Made by a program: the position numbers and the translations under genes
Assembly (NCBI RefSeq): GCF_947259555.1
Contig: NZ_CAMYMD010000087.1
Location: 1-53,338, forward strand
DNA: 53,338 nucleotides
Direction: 5' to 3'
DNA from: an uncultured Roseovarius sp.
GTDB taxonomy: Bacteria; Pseudomonadota; Alphaproteobacteria; Rhodobacterales; Rhodobacteraceae
The notes under the pieces: model-generated
What the model saw: only the letters and a program-made list of their open reading frames with translations
Told to the model about the DNA's origin: nothing
Databases searched by the model: none
Part shown: positions 17,231 through 25,558 of the stretch, piece by piece
Layout of the letters: every line of letters begins with the position of its first letter
Position numbering within the stretch: the first letter of the stretch is position 1

Positions 17231-18016
17231 TTGAGCAACGATACCGTGATCAGCGCGCGCGATCTGTCGCTGACTTTTCAAACCAATGACGGGCCGGTGC
17301 ACGCGCTCAAGGATGTCAATCTGGAGGTGGGCAAAGGCGATTTCGTCAGCTTTATCGGCCCTTCTGGCTGCGGCAAGACGACCTTGCTGCGCTGCATGGC
17401 CGATCTGGAGCACCCCACAGGCGGCACGATCACGGTCAATGGCGTGAGCGCCGAAGAGGCCCGCCGCGCGCGCGCCTATGGCTACGTGTTCCAGGCGGCG
17501 GGGCTGTACCCCTGGCGCACCATCGGCGGCAATATCCGCTTGCCGCTTGAGATCATGGGCTATGACAAATCCGACCAGACCGAGCGGGTGAACCGGGTGT
17601 TGGAACTGGTCGACCTGACAGGGTTTGAAAAGAAGTTTCCCTGGCAGCTCTCGGGCGGCATGCAACAGCGCGCCTCGATCGCACGCGCCCTCGCCTTCGA
17701 CGCGGACATCCTTTTGATGGATGAACCCTTTGGCGCGCTGGACGAGATCGTGCGCGATCACCTAAACGAGCAACTCTTGAAGCTATGGGAGCGGACGACC
17801 AAGACGATCTGCTTTGTCACCCACTCTATCCCCGAGGCGGTCTATCTGAGCACCCGGATCGTCGTGATGTCACCCCGGCCGGGCCGAATCACCGACGTGA
17901 TCGAGAGCCCCCTGCCCCGCACGCGCCCGCTCGACATCCGCGACACACCGGAATTTCTGGAAATCGCCCATCGCGTGCGCGATGGCCTGCGCGCCGGGCA
18001 TGGCGATGAGGTCTGA
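17231..18016 (+). CDS. ABC transporter ATP-binding protein (nitrate/sulfonate/pyrimidine importer type)
   Basis: This is the ATPase subunit (261 residues) of an SsuB/TauB/ThiZ-like importer. It shows Walker A GPSGCGKTT (residues 43-51), the signature WQLSGGMQQRASIARAL, Walker B ILLMDEPFGALDE and the switch His in CFVTHSIPEAVYLS. The only in-frame start at the conserved N-terminus is TTG (17231), preceded by GGGGATGAG. It is followed by two permeases and a THI5-like binding protein on the same strand, and preceded by dihydropyrimidinase. The substrate is probably a pyrimidine or related compound, judged from context and not from sequence. Confidence 0.92.
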   Translation: MSNDTVISARDLSLTFQTNDGPVHALKDVNLEVGKGDFVSFIGPSGCGKTTLLRCMADLEHPTGGTITVNGVSAEEARRARAYGYVFQAAGLYPWRTIGGNIRLPLEIMGYDKSDQTERVNRVLELVDLTGFEKKFPWQLSGGMQQRASIARALAFDADILLMDEPFGALDEIVRDHLNEQLLKLWERTTKTICFVTHSIPEAVYLSTRIVVMSPRPGRITDVIESPLPRTRPLDIRDTPEFLEIAHRVRDGLRAGHGDEV

Positions 18017-18035
18017 ACCCGCAAGCCCCGGAAAT

Positions 18036-18062
18036 GCCCCCTCCCCCGCGACGGGGAGAGGG
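18036..18062 (+). terminator. GC-rich hairpin after the ABC ATPase gene
   Basis: CCCCCTCCCCCG and CGGGGAGAGGG pair around a CGA loop with one irregularity, 20 bases after the stop codon. No strong T-run follows. It may be a polarity-setting hairpin within the operon. Confidence 0.35.
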
Positions 18063-18126
18063 ACTTTCACCGTTCACGGTCATCGGCTCTCCAGCCTGTA
18101 CCGTGGCCGCAGGAAACCACCAATTC

Positions 18127-18204
18127 CTTTCATCGTTCTTAAAATACTCAAAATTCGCGCTCTGTTTCAGTGCCGGTATTTGAGTATTTGCGGAACAGTG
18201 AAAG
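18127..18204. repeat. Two facing copies of the GAGTATTT element
   Basis: CTTTCATCGTTCTTAAAATA continuing to CTC at 18149 is the reverse complement of GAGTATTTTAAGAACGATGA. GAGTATTTGCGGAACAGTGA with AAG following lies at 18182-18204. The two copies are inverted with respect to each other and can pair through AAATACTCAAA and TTTGAGTATTT. The region precedes the first permease gene, and the second copy merges into its GC-rich leader. They are members of the same family as 15620-15641 and 34688-34709. Confidence 0.65.
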
Positions 18205-18214
18205 CAGCGGGGGC

Positions 18215-19090
18215 ATGATGCGCAATCTGCTGCCCATTCTCACCATCGTCGCCGCAATCGTGCTGATATGGTATGCCGCCGCCGTGGCGCTCAATGCGCA
18301 ATGGGCGAGAGATCAGGCCGCGCGGGCGGGGCAGGAGATCAGCCTGAGCGCCATCGTCGCCGACACATGGTCGCAGGACAAACCCAAGCTGCCCGCCCCG
18401 CATCAGGTTGCCGCCGAGATCTGGAACACGACCGGCGCGATGGCGCTTGCCGGGCGCGGCATGTCCAAACGCTCGCTGTTTTATCACAGCTGGATCACGT
18501 TCAGCGCCACGGCGCTCGGGTTTCTGCTGGGCACCGGTCTCGGGATCGCCTTGGCCATCGGGATCGTCTACAATCGCACGATGGATATGAGCGTGATGCC
18601 ATGGGTCATCGCCAGCCAGACGATTCCCATTCTCGCCATCGCGCCGATGATCATCGTGGTCTTGAACGCGGTCGGCATTTCCGGGCTGTTGCCCAAGGCG
18701 ATGATCTCGATGTACCTGTCGTTCTTTCCGGTGGTGGTCGGCATGGTCAAGGGGCTGCGCAGCCCGTCGCCCATGCAACTCGACCAGATGCGCACATGGA
18801 ATGCGAGTGCGAGCCAGACTTTCTGGCGGCTGCGCCTGCCCTCGTCGATGCCGTATCTCTTTACATCATTGAAGGTCGGCATGGCCGCAAGCCTGGTAGG
18901 GGCCATCGTGGGCGAGTTGCCCACAGGGGCGGTCGCGGGGCTGGGCGCGCGCCTGCTGGCGGGTAGCTATTATGGCCAGACCATCCAGATCTGGAGCGCG
19001 CTGATCATGGCCGCGACACTGGCGGCGGTTCTGGTCGGGTTGATTGGCCTCTTGCAACGGATCACGCTGAAAAAGATGGGGATGGCGTGA
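18215..19090 (+). CDS. ABC transporter permease (importer subunit 1)
   Basis: This is an inner-membrane permease of the binding-protein-dependent family (about 291 residues). It starts MMRNLLPILTIVAAIVLIWY with an N-terminal membrane segment, followed by about five more hydrophobic segments (for example PWVIASQTIPILAIAPMIIV). An EAA-type loop, LVGAIVGELPTGAVAGLGAR, contacts the ATPase. The frame opens at GTG 18170, but that stretch is made of the dispersed GAGTATTT element, so the ATG pair at 18215/18218 is preferred. Its TGA stop overlaps the ATG of the next permease (TGATG). The two permeases should form a heterodimer. Confidence 0.9.
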   Translation: MMRNLLPILTIVAAIVLIWYAAAVALNAQWARDQAARAGQEISLSAIVADTWSQDKPKLPAPHQVAAEIWNTTGAMALAGRGMSKRSLFYHSWITFSATALGFLLGTGLGIALAIGIVYNRTMDMSVMPWVIASQTIPILAIAPMIIVVLNAVGISGLLPKAMISMYLSFFPVVVGMVKGLRSPSPMQLDQMRTWNASASQTFWRLRLPSSMPYLFTSLKVGMAASLVGAIVGELPTGAVAGLGARLLAGSYYGQTIQIWSALIMAATLAAVLVGLIGLLQRITLKKMGMA

Positions 19091-19935
19091 TGGGGTGGCT
19101 GGCACTTGCGCTTGTGGTCTGGGCACTCGGATGGTGGGTCAATTCCCGCCTTTCGCATCAACCCAAGACGCGGCTCAACAGGTTCATCGTGCCGGTGATA
19201 TTCGGTGTGACGGTAATCGTGATCTGGGAATGCCTTGTGCGCGGATTGTCAATCTCGCCGGTGCTCTTGCCCGCCCCCACCGCGATTGCCGCGACATTTG
19301 CCAAATCCACGCATATCCTCTGGCAGGATTTTGTTCAGACCGCCCTCAAAGGCGCGCTGACCGGCTATGTCATGGGCTGTGGCGCGGCGTTTCTCACGGC
19401 CATCGCCATCGACCGGTTTCCGTTCCTGCAACGCGGGCTCTTGCCCGTGGGCAATTTCGTGGCCGCATTGCCAATCATCGGCATGGCGCCCATTCTGGTC
19501 ATGTGGTTCGGCTTTGACTGGCAATCCAAGGCGGCGGTGGTGGTGGTCATGGTGTTCTTTCCCATGCTCGTGAACACCGTGCAGGGGCTGACCGACACCG
19601 ATTCCATGCAGCGCGACCTGATGCGGACCTATGGGGCAAGCTATTGGCAGACGCTGTTCAAGCTACGCCTGCCAGCGGCGATGCCGTTTCTCTTCAACGG
19701 CCTCAAGATCGCAACGACGCTGGCGCTGATCGGGGCAATCGTCGCCGAATTCTTCGGATCACCGATCAAGGGCATGGGCTTTCGCATATCCACCTCCGTC
19801 GGGCAATTGGCGCTCGATCTGGTCTGGGCCGAGATCGTGGTCGCGGCCCTCGCAGGCTCTGGGTTCTACGGCGCGGTTGCGCTGATCGAAAAGACGGTGA
19901 CCTTCTGGCATCCGTCACAAAGAGGCCGGGCATAA
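19090..19935 (+). CDS. ABC transporter permease (importer subunit 2)
   Basis: This is the second inner-membrane permease (281 residues). It has an N-terminal membrane segment, VPVIFGVTVIVIWECLVRG, the SPVLLPAPTAIAATFAKS periplasmic-side motif typical of SsuC/TauC/RibX-like permeases, and the EAA loop LALIGAIVAEFFGSPIKGMG. The ATG overlaps the stop codon of subunit 1, giving translational coupling; a GTG three bases earlier is an alternative. The two permeases differ considerably, so this is a heteromeric channel. The binding-protein gene follows after 33 bases with ribosome site GGGAGAAGAA. Confidence 0.92.
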   Translation: MGWLALALVVWALGWWVNSRLSHQPKTRLNRFIVPVIFGVTVIVIWECLVRGLSISPVLLPAPTAIAATFAKSTHILWQDFVQTALKGALTGYVMGCGAAFLTAIAIDRFPFLQRGLLPVGNFVAALPIIGMAPILVMWFGFDWQSKAAVVVVMVFFPMLVNTVQGLTDTDSMQRDLMRTYGASYWQTLFKLRLPAAMPFLFNGLKIATTLALIGAIVAEFFGSPIKGMGFRISTSVGQLALDLVWAEIVVAALAGSGFYGAVALIEKTVTFWHPSQRGRA

Positions 19936-19968
19936 GGCAGACAAACACCTCAACACGGGAGAAGAAAG

Positions 19969-20961
19969 ATGAAGACACTGATTGGAACTTTTAGCCTCGC
20001 GGCGCTGACCGGCCTCGCAGGCATGGCGCAGGCGGCCGACGACCTCACGCTACAACTCAAATGGGTCACCCAAGCGCAATTCGCGGGCTATTACGTGGCG
20101 CAGGATCGCGGCTTTTACGAGGACGAGGATCTCGACGTCACCATCAAACCGGGCGGGCCCGACATTGCCCCCACACAGGTGATTGCGGGCGGTGGCGCGG
20201 ATGTAACAGTGGAATGGATGCCCGCCGCCCTTTCGGCGCGCGAAAAGGGCCTGCCGCTGGTGAATATCGCACAGCCGTTTAAATCCTCGGGCATGATGCT
20301 GACCTGCCTCAAGGAAACCGGGGTCACCGGACCAGAGGACTTTCCGGGGCGCACGCTGGGCGTCTGGTTCTTTGGCAACGAGTTTCCGTTCCTGTCATGG
20401 ATGAGCCAGTTGGGCATCCCCACCGATGGCGGCGAGGATGGCGTGACCGTGTTGAAACAGGGCTTCAACGTCGATCCGCTGTTGCAAAAGCAGGCCGACT
20501 GCATCTCGACCATGACCTATAACGAGTACTGGCAAGTGATCGATGCCGGCATCACCGAGGATCAGCTGATCACGTTCAAATACGAGAATCAGGGCGTCGC
20601 CACGCTTGAGGACGGGCTTTATGTGCTGGAGGAAAAGCTCGACGACCCGGCCGAGGTTGACAAGCTCGCGCGCTTCGTGCGGGCCTCGATGAAAGGCTGG
20701 AAATGGGCGGAAGAAAACCCCGAGGAGGCCGCGATGATCGTGCTCGACAATGACGCCACCGGGGCGCAGACCGAAAAGCACCAGATCCGCATGATGAGCG
20801 AAGTGGCCAAGCTCACGGCCGGCTCGAATGGCGCGCTCGACCCCGAGGACTATGAGCGCACCGTGCAATCCTTGCTGTCCGGCGGCTCTGATCCGGTGAT
20901 CAGCAAGCATCCCGGAGACGGGGCCTGGACGCATGAGGTCACAGACAAGGCCCTGAACTGA
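19969..20961 (+). CDS. ABC transporter substrate-binding protein, NMT1/THI5-like
   Basis: This is a periplasmic binding protein (330 residues) with signal peptide MKTLIGTFSLAALTGLAGMA and a cleavage site near AQA-ADD. The mature start LTLQLKWVTQAQFAGYYVAQ, and GFYEDEDLDVTIKPGGPDIA with VIAGGGADVTVEWMPAALSA, are typical of the NMT1/THI5 fold that binds thiamine pyrimidine (ThiY), riboflavin (RibY) or other ring compounds. Placement after dihydropyrimidinase in a RutR-controlled cluster suggests uptake of uracil, thymine, dihydropyrimidine or a nucleoside. This is inference; thiamine precursor uptake is the main alternative, but no thiamine gene or TPP riboswitch is adjacent. Confidence 0.9.
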   Translation: MKTLIGTFSLAALTGLAGMAQAADDLTLQLKWVTQAQFAGYYVAQDRGFYEDEDLDVTIKPGGPDIAPTQVIAGGGADVTVEWMPAALSAREKGLPLVNIAQPFKSSGMMLTCLKETGVTGPEDFPGRTLGVWFFGNEFPFLSWMSQLGIPTDGGEDGVTVLKQGFNVDPLLQKQADCISTMTYNEYWQVIDAGITEDQLITFKYENQGVATLEDGLYVLEEKLDDPAEVDKLARFVRASMKGWKWAEENPEEAAMIVLDNDATGAQTEKHQIRMMSEVAKLTAGSNGALDPEDYERTVQSLLSGGSDPVISKHPGDGAWTHEVTDKALN

Positions 20962-20981
20962 TCCAGTTCTGACAGGCGGCA

Positions 20982-21014
20982 ATCGGCCCGTGCAGGCCTA
21001 ATGCACGGGCCGAT
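20982..21014 (+). terminator. Hairpin at the end of the pyrimidine operon
   Basis: ATCGGCCCGTGCA (20982-20994) and TGCACGGGCCGAT (21002-21014) form a perfect 13-bp stem around the loop GGCCTAA, 20 bases after the binding-protein stop. There is no T-run, but the strength and position favour an operon-end structure. Confidence 0.65.
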
Positions 21015-21229
21015 GAAAGCAGGCGCGTCATGCCGCCCCCGGCATGCGGGGATTATCTGGGGGATAGAGCCCGAGGCGCCACTACATATTGGCCCAACAC
21101 GCGTGCATAATCTGAAAAACACCATGTAAATGAACGCTTTAAACAGAAACGCTCTTATGGTATCATTAACGGTATAAATAAATGTCAGTCGAAAAATCGG
21201 CGGCGCGAGGCAGTAAAAAGAGCGGTTCT

Positions 21230-22687
21230 ATGAAAACACGGGGCAGTAACCCGGTCCATTGGGGACTGGTGCTATTGGCGATGATCTGGATGTTGATCAT
21301 CGTTCCACTGAGCGCGTCAGCGGCACCTTATGCCGGTCTGGTCATGGACGCACGAAATGGCAAGGTGCTCTATTCACGCAACGCGGATACGCGGCTTCAC
21401 CCGGCGTCTCTCACCAAGATGATGACCCTCTACATCGTCTTCGAGGCGGTTGAGAACGGTGAAATCGGGCTGGATGACAAGGTTCGTATTTCCAAATTCG
21501 CCGCCAGCGAACCGCCCAGCAAACTCGGCCTGCGCCCCGGTCAGAGCATCGCGTTGCGCTATTTGATCCGTGCGGCGGCCGTGAAATCAGCCAACGACGC
21601 CGCGACCGCCCTTGGAGAAGCGATCGAAGGGTCAGAGGCGCAATTCGCACGCCGTATGAACCGCACCGCCAAGGCGCTTGGCATGACTCGCACGACATTC
21701 AAGAATGCCCATGGCCTGACCGAGAGCGGGCACCTGTCCACCGCCCGCGACATGACGATCATGGGGCGGCACCTGTTCTACGATTACCCGCAGTATTACA
21801 ATCTCTTTTCCCGGATCACCGCCGATGCGGGGCTCCGCTCGGTCAGCCATACCAACCGGCGCATGCTCCAGGCGTATCGCGGCGCGGACGGGATCAAGAC
21901 CGGCTATACCCGCGCGGCCGGGTTCAACCTCACCGCAAGCGCTGAACGCGGCGGAGAGCGGATCATCGCAACCGTGTTTGGCGGTCAGTCCACGACATCG
22001 CGCAATGCCAAGGTCGCGGAGCTTCTGGATCTGGGCTTCAAGAAATCACCGAGCCGCGTGGCGCTCGTCCGCCCGACCCGTCCGGCCTATCTCGGCAAGC
22101 TGGGCAATACCCCGGTCATGATTGCGGCGGGCGAAGACCGCCCGGCCTATGCCGCCAAGACCGTGCGCCTCACATCCGCTGCTGCCGTCCGGCAGAGCCT
22201 GCGCCCGCAACCCCGTCCGCTGGCTGAACCGGCTCCGCTCCTTGTCGCCGACAAGGCCGACATAGAACGTGCTCTGGAAGCCGCACAACAAGTGGCCGAT
22301 GCGACGCCTGCAACAGAGGCGGTGGCCCAAGGCAGCATTTCGGTCACACCCGACATTCGCCCTGAACCACGCCCCGACGACATCGTGCTCGCCAGCGTGC
22401 AGGCCAGCGATCCCGAGCCGGAGGTCGTGACCCGCGTTTCCACGTCCGGCGGTCGGCACTGGGGCGTCAACGTGGGCCGCTACCCCAGCCAGTACAAGGC
22501 GCGTCAGGTTCTCTTGAAAACCGCCCTCAGCGAGATGTCGGCATTGGATGGAAGCCTGCGAAAGGTCGTGAAGCGGCCCACCGGGTTCGATGCGAATTTC
22601 ATGGGCATGACCCGCGAAAGCGCCGACCTCGCCTGCCGCCGCTTGCAGGCCAAGCAGGTCACCTGCTTTATGATCGGGCCAAGCTGA
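21230..22687 (+). CDS. D-alanyl-D-alanine carboxypeptidase with C-terminal SPOR domain
   Basis: This is a periplasmic penicillin-binding protein of peptidase family S11 that trims terminal D-Ala from peptidoglycan stem peptides. Counted from the upstream ATG at 21182, the catalytic motifs are Ser76-x-x-Lys79 (SLTK), Ser136-Ala-Asn138 and Lys239-Thr-Gly241. A low-complexity linker follows, and a C-terminal SPOR-like domain (about residues 425-501, starting WGVNVGRYPSQYKA) probably binds denuded glycan at the division site. ATG 21230 is preferred: it gives a normal signal peptide (WGLVLLAMIWMLIIVPLSAS) and has an AAGAG-type ribosome site, while 21182 has none. The promoter region upstream is AT-rich. 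Confidence 0.93.
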   Translation: MKTRGSNPVHWGLVLLAMIWMLIIVPLSASAAPYAGLVMDARNGKVLYSRNADTRLHPASLTKMMTLYIVFEAVENGEIGLDDKVRISKFAASEPPSKLGLRPGQSIALRYLIRAAAVKSANDAATALGEAIEGSEAQFARRMNRTAKALGMTRTTFKNAHGLTESGHLSTARDMTIMGRHLFYDYPQYYNLFSRITADAGLRSVSHTNRRMLQAYRGADGIKTGYTRAAGFNLTASAERGGERIIATVFGGQSTTSRNAKVAELLDLGFKKSPSRVALVRPTRPAYLGKLGNTPVMIAAGEDRPAYAAKTVRLTSAAAVRQSLRPQPRPLAEPAPLLVADKADIERALEAAQQVADATPATEAVAQGSISVTPDIRPEPRPDDIVLASVQASDPEPEVVTRVSTSGGRHWGVNVGRYPSQYKARQVLLKTALSEMSALDGSLRKVVKRPTGFDANFMGMTRESADLACRRLQAKQVTCFMIGPS

Positions 22688-22697
22688 CAGCCGCCGG

Positions 22698-22746
22698 ATT
22701 GGGGGCCAGCCCCCAATCCCCCGGGATATTTCCGGCCAGAAGAAAA
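22698..22746. repeat. Palindrome plus variant GATATTT element (likely terminator)
   Basis: ATTGGGGGCCAGCCCCCAAT (22698-22717) is a perfect inverted repeat just after the carboxypeptidase stop. It shares its 14-base core exactly with 15597-15610. The following CCCCCGGGATATTTCCGGCC and AGAAGAAAA is a variant of the GAGTATTTT element. It separates two convergent transcription units and may stop both. Confidence 0.65.
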
Positions 22747-22750
22747 TGGC

Positions 22751-22909
22751 TCAGGGTTTGGGGTGGTCGTCCCAGTCATCCGACAGGATGCGCCGCGCGT
22801 CGCCCTCGGGGTCGTCATACTGGTTGCTGCGCACCGTGTAGACGAAGGCCACGAGGCCAACGCCCCCAAGAATGAGCGAGATCGGGATCAGGTAGGTGAG
22901 GATATTCAT
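22751..22909 (-). CDS. ccoS: cbb3-type cytochrome oxidase assembly protein CcoS
   Basis: This 52-residue membrane protein is required for cofactor insertion into the cbb3 oxidase catalytic subunit. The translation begins MNILTYLIPISLILGGVGLV with one membrane segment. It continues AFVYTVRSNQYDDPEGDARR and ILSDDWDDHPKP, the classic CcoS pattern of a membrane helix followed by an acidic QYDDPEGDA motif. It starts three bases after the ccoI stop and is the last gene of ccoGHIS. The gene is short enough to be missed by length filters. Confidence 0.95.
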   Translation of the reverse strand: MNILTYLIPISLILGGVGLVAFVYTVRSNQYDDPEGDARRILSDDWDDHPKP

Positions 22910-22912
22910 CGC

Positions 22913-25096
22913 TTACCTCAGTCGCAGGGCATTCAGGGACACCGTAATCGAACTGAGCGACATGGCCAAGGCCGCGATCAGCGGCGTCGCCAGCCCTGCC
23001 ACCGCCAGCGGCACCGCGATAATGTTGTAGACCGTCGCGATGCGAAAGTTTTCGCGGATGCGGCGGGTGGCGGATTTGGCCGTCTCGCACGCCGCCCCGA
23101 TGGGCGAGAGGTCATTGCCCAGAAGCACGATATCCGATGCCACCCGTGCGGCATCGAGCGCGGTGGCCGGCGAGATCGACACATGCGCCGCGGCCAATGC
23201 GGCGGTATCGTTGAGCCCGTCGCCCACCATCAGCACATGCGCCCCCTCGGCGCGCAGCGCCTCGACGCGCGCCGCCTTGTCGGCGGGCAGTGCCTCGGCC
23301 ATCCACTGCGGGATACCCAGACGCTGCGCCAATGCCTCCACCGCCGGGGTGGTGTCGCCCGACATCAGGATCACGCGCTTGCCCCCTTTGACGAGCGCCT
23401 GCATCGCCTCCTCTGCGCCGGGGCGCAGGGCATCGGTAAAGGTCAGCGCCAGAGGGGCCGCATCGCCGATCTTCAGATAGGTCGCGGTCTGTGCCAGTCC
23501 CTCGGCCCCGGTCCAGCTTGCGCGGCCAAGCCGCACCTCCTCGCCTGCAATCAGCCCCTTGGTGCCATAGCCCGGCACCTCGGTCACGTCAGCCACCTCC
23601 GCCGCCGCATAGCCCGCCGCGCGCGCCGCCTTGGTGGTCGCCTGCGCCAGCGGATGCGACGAGCCCTGCGCCAGTGCCAGCGCCGTTTCCACCGCGTCGC
23701 GCGGCAGGGCGTCGAGATTGGTCAGATGCGGCGTACCTGTGGTCAGCGTGCCGGTCTTGTCGAACACCACCGTGTCGACCTGTGCCAGCCGCTCCAGCGC
23801 GGTTTCGTGCTTGATCAGCATCCCCCGGCGAAAGAGCCGCCCCGAGGCCGCCGTGGTGACCGCTGGCACGGCAAGGCCAAGCGCACAGGGGCAGGTGATG
23901 ATCAGCACGGCAGCGGCGATATTGAGCGCCGTGCGCATGTCCCAGGTATAGAGATACCAGCCGATGAAACTCAGCCCCGACAGGATATGCACGCCCGGCG
24001 CATAAAGCTTGGCCGCCTTATCAGCCAGCGAGGTGTAGCGCGAGCGCCCCGATTCCGCGATCGCCACAAGATCGGCCATCCGGTGCAGCGAGGTTTCGGC
24101 CCCCACGGCACTGGCGCGGATGATCAGCGGGCCGGTCAGATTGACCTCGCCCGCGCTGACCGCCTGCCCCTCGCCAGCAAAGACCGGCAGCGTCTCGCCG
24201 GTGAGCAACGAGCGGTCGATCTCGGACGTGCCTTGCACGATCTCGCCATCCACCGGCATCCGCCCGCCGGGCCGCACGAGGATCAGATCGCCCACGGCCA
24301 GGTCGGCCACGTTCACCACTTCTTCGACGCCGTCCCTGACCCGCGTCGCGCGCGGCACTTCCAGCGCGGTCAGTTCCTCGGCGGCAGAGCGGGCAATGGC
24401 CCGCGTCCGGTGATCGAGATAGCGCCCGGCCAGCAGGAAGAACGTCAGCGCAAGAGCGGCGTCGAAATAGGCATGCGCGCCCGATAGCATCGTTTCCCAC
24501 AGCGAGGTGACGATGGCCAGAACGATGGCCAGAACGATCGGCACATCCATGTTGAGCCGCCCGTTGCGCAGCGCGGCCCAGGCATTGCGAAAGAACGGCA
24601 CCCCGGAAAAGGCAATCGCGGGCAACGTGATCGCCGCCGAGATCCAGTGGAACATGTCCCGCGTCGCATCCTCTGCCCCCGACCAGACCGAGACCGACAG
24701 GAGCATGACATTCATGCTGGCAAAGCCCGCCACGGCCAGCCGCATCAGCAGATCACGCCCCGCCTTGTCCGTCGCGGTGGCATTCAGCGTGCCCGCATCG
24801 AGCTCATGCGCCTCGTATCCCAGCCCCTCGACGAGCGCGCGCATCTCCTCTGCCGTCACCTCAGGGGCGGCGTCGATGCTGGCCCGCTTGAGCGTCAGGT
24901 TGACCCGCGCCGAATTGACCTGCGGATGATCGTTCAGCGCCCGCTCGATCTTGGAGATGCAAGCCGAGCAATGGATCGTCGGCAATGACAGGGCAATCTG
25001 CGCATTGGGCAGCTCGCGCGCCGCCAATGCCTCTGCCGCAGGCGCAGCGGAGCAGGCCGGACAGGCCGAGGGCGTGGGGCGCATTGTGGCAGTCAT
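22913..25096 (-). CDS. ccoI: Copper-exporting P-type ATPase CcoI (FixI)
   Basis: This is a heavy-metal P1B-ATPase (727 residues) that moves copper across the inner membrane for assembly of the cbb3 oxidase CuB centre. The N-terminus has a CPAC motif (Cys12, Cys15) and a metal-binding domain with Cys43-x2-Cys46 (HCSACISKIE). The actuator TGE is at 299-301, the CPC transmembrane metal site at 402-404 and the phosphorylated Asp446 in DKTGT. The hinge is MVGDGLNDTAALAAA. It is complete for the FixI/CcoI type, which is distinguished from CopA by context between ccoH and ccoS. Confidence 0.96.
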   Translation of the reverse strand: MTATMRPTPSACPACSAAPAAEALAARELPNAQIALSLPTIHCSACISKIERALNDHPQVNSARVNLTLKRASIDAAPEVTAEEMRALVEGLGYEAHELDAGTLNATATDKAGRDLLMRLAVAGFASMNVMLLSVSVWSGAEDATRDMFHWISAAITLPAIAFSGVPFFRNAWAALRNGRLNMDVPIVLAIVLAIVTSLWETMLSGAHAYFDAALALTFFLLAGRYLDHRTRAIARSAAEELTALEVPRATRVRDGVEEVVNVADLAVGDLILVRPGGRMPVDGEIVQGTSEIDRSLLTGETLPVFAGEGQAVSAGEVNLTGPLIIRASAVGAETSLHRMADLVAIAESGRSRYTSLADKAAKLYAPGVHILSGLSFIGWYLYTWDMRTALNIAAAVLIITCPCALGLAVPAVTTAASGRLFRRGMLIKHETALERLAQVDTVVFDKTGTLTTGTPHLTNLDALPRDAVETALALAQGSSHPLAQATTKAARAAGYAAAEVADVTEVPGYGTKGLIAGEEVRLGRASWTGAEGLAQTATYLKIGDAAPLALTFTDALRPGAEEAMQALVKGGKRVILMSGDTTPAVEALAQRLGIPQWMAEALPADKAARVEALRAEGAHVLMVGDGLNDTAALAAAHVSISPATALDAARVASDIVLLGNDLSPIGAACETAKSATRRIRENFRIATVYNIIAVPLAVAGLATPLIAALAMSLSSITVSLNALRLR

Positions 25097-25099
25097 ATC

Positions 25100-25558
25100 C
25101 TAGTCCTTGTGCAGAACGACCCGCTGCTGAAAGAGCGTGCCGGCCTCGTCCCACGCCTTCATGCGGATGTTCCAGTTGCCATCGCCCAGCGCCACGGGGG
25201 CGACATAGGCGGTGCCGTCAAAGCGAAACTCGGGGGTCTGGTCGTCGAACACATGCGTCGCGCGCCCCACCGTGGCCTCCAGCCGTGCCACCTCGACAGG
25301 CTGGCCCGCGTCATCGGTGATCCCAAGGGTCAGCACCCCGTCCGCATGCTCCGCCGCGATGGTCCAGCCCAGCCCCTCCTGCGCGGCCTTGCGCTCGTTG
25401 AATTCCTGACTGGCGACATAGGAATTCTTGACCTCCAGCCCCGGAAAAGTGCGCACCGCCGAAAAGGCCAGCACCAGATTGACCGCGATGATGATCGAAA
25501 AGGCGGCGGCAAAGCCGATGAAGACATGCTTGCCGGTGATCTGACGCTCGGTCATCAA
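25100..25558 (-). CDS. ccoH: cbb3 oxidase assembly protein CcoH (FixH)
   Basis: This 152-residue protein helps early assembly of the cbb3 oxidase. It has one N-terminal membrane segment (FIGFAAAFSIIIAVNLVLAF) followed by the FixH-typical stretch SAVRTFPGLEVKNSYVASQE. The rest is a periplasmic beta-rich domain ending in a region that reads NWNIRMKAWDEAGTLFQQRV. Its start overlaps the ccoG stop by four bases, and ccoI begins three bases after its own stop, so translation of the operon is tightly coupled. Confidence 0.93.
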   Translation of the reverse strand: MMTERQITGKHVFIGFAAAFSIIIAVNLVLAFSAVRTFPGLEVKNSYVASQEFNERKAAQEGLGWTIAAEHADGVLTLGITDDAGQPVEVARLEATVGRATHVFDDQTPEFRFDGTAYVAPVALGDGNWNIRMKAWDEAGTLFQQRVVLHKD

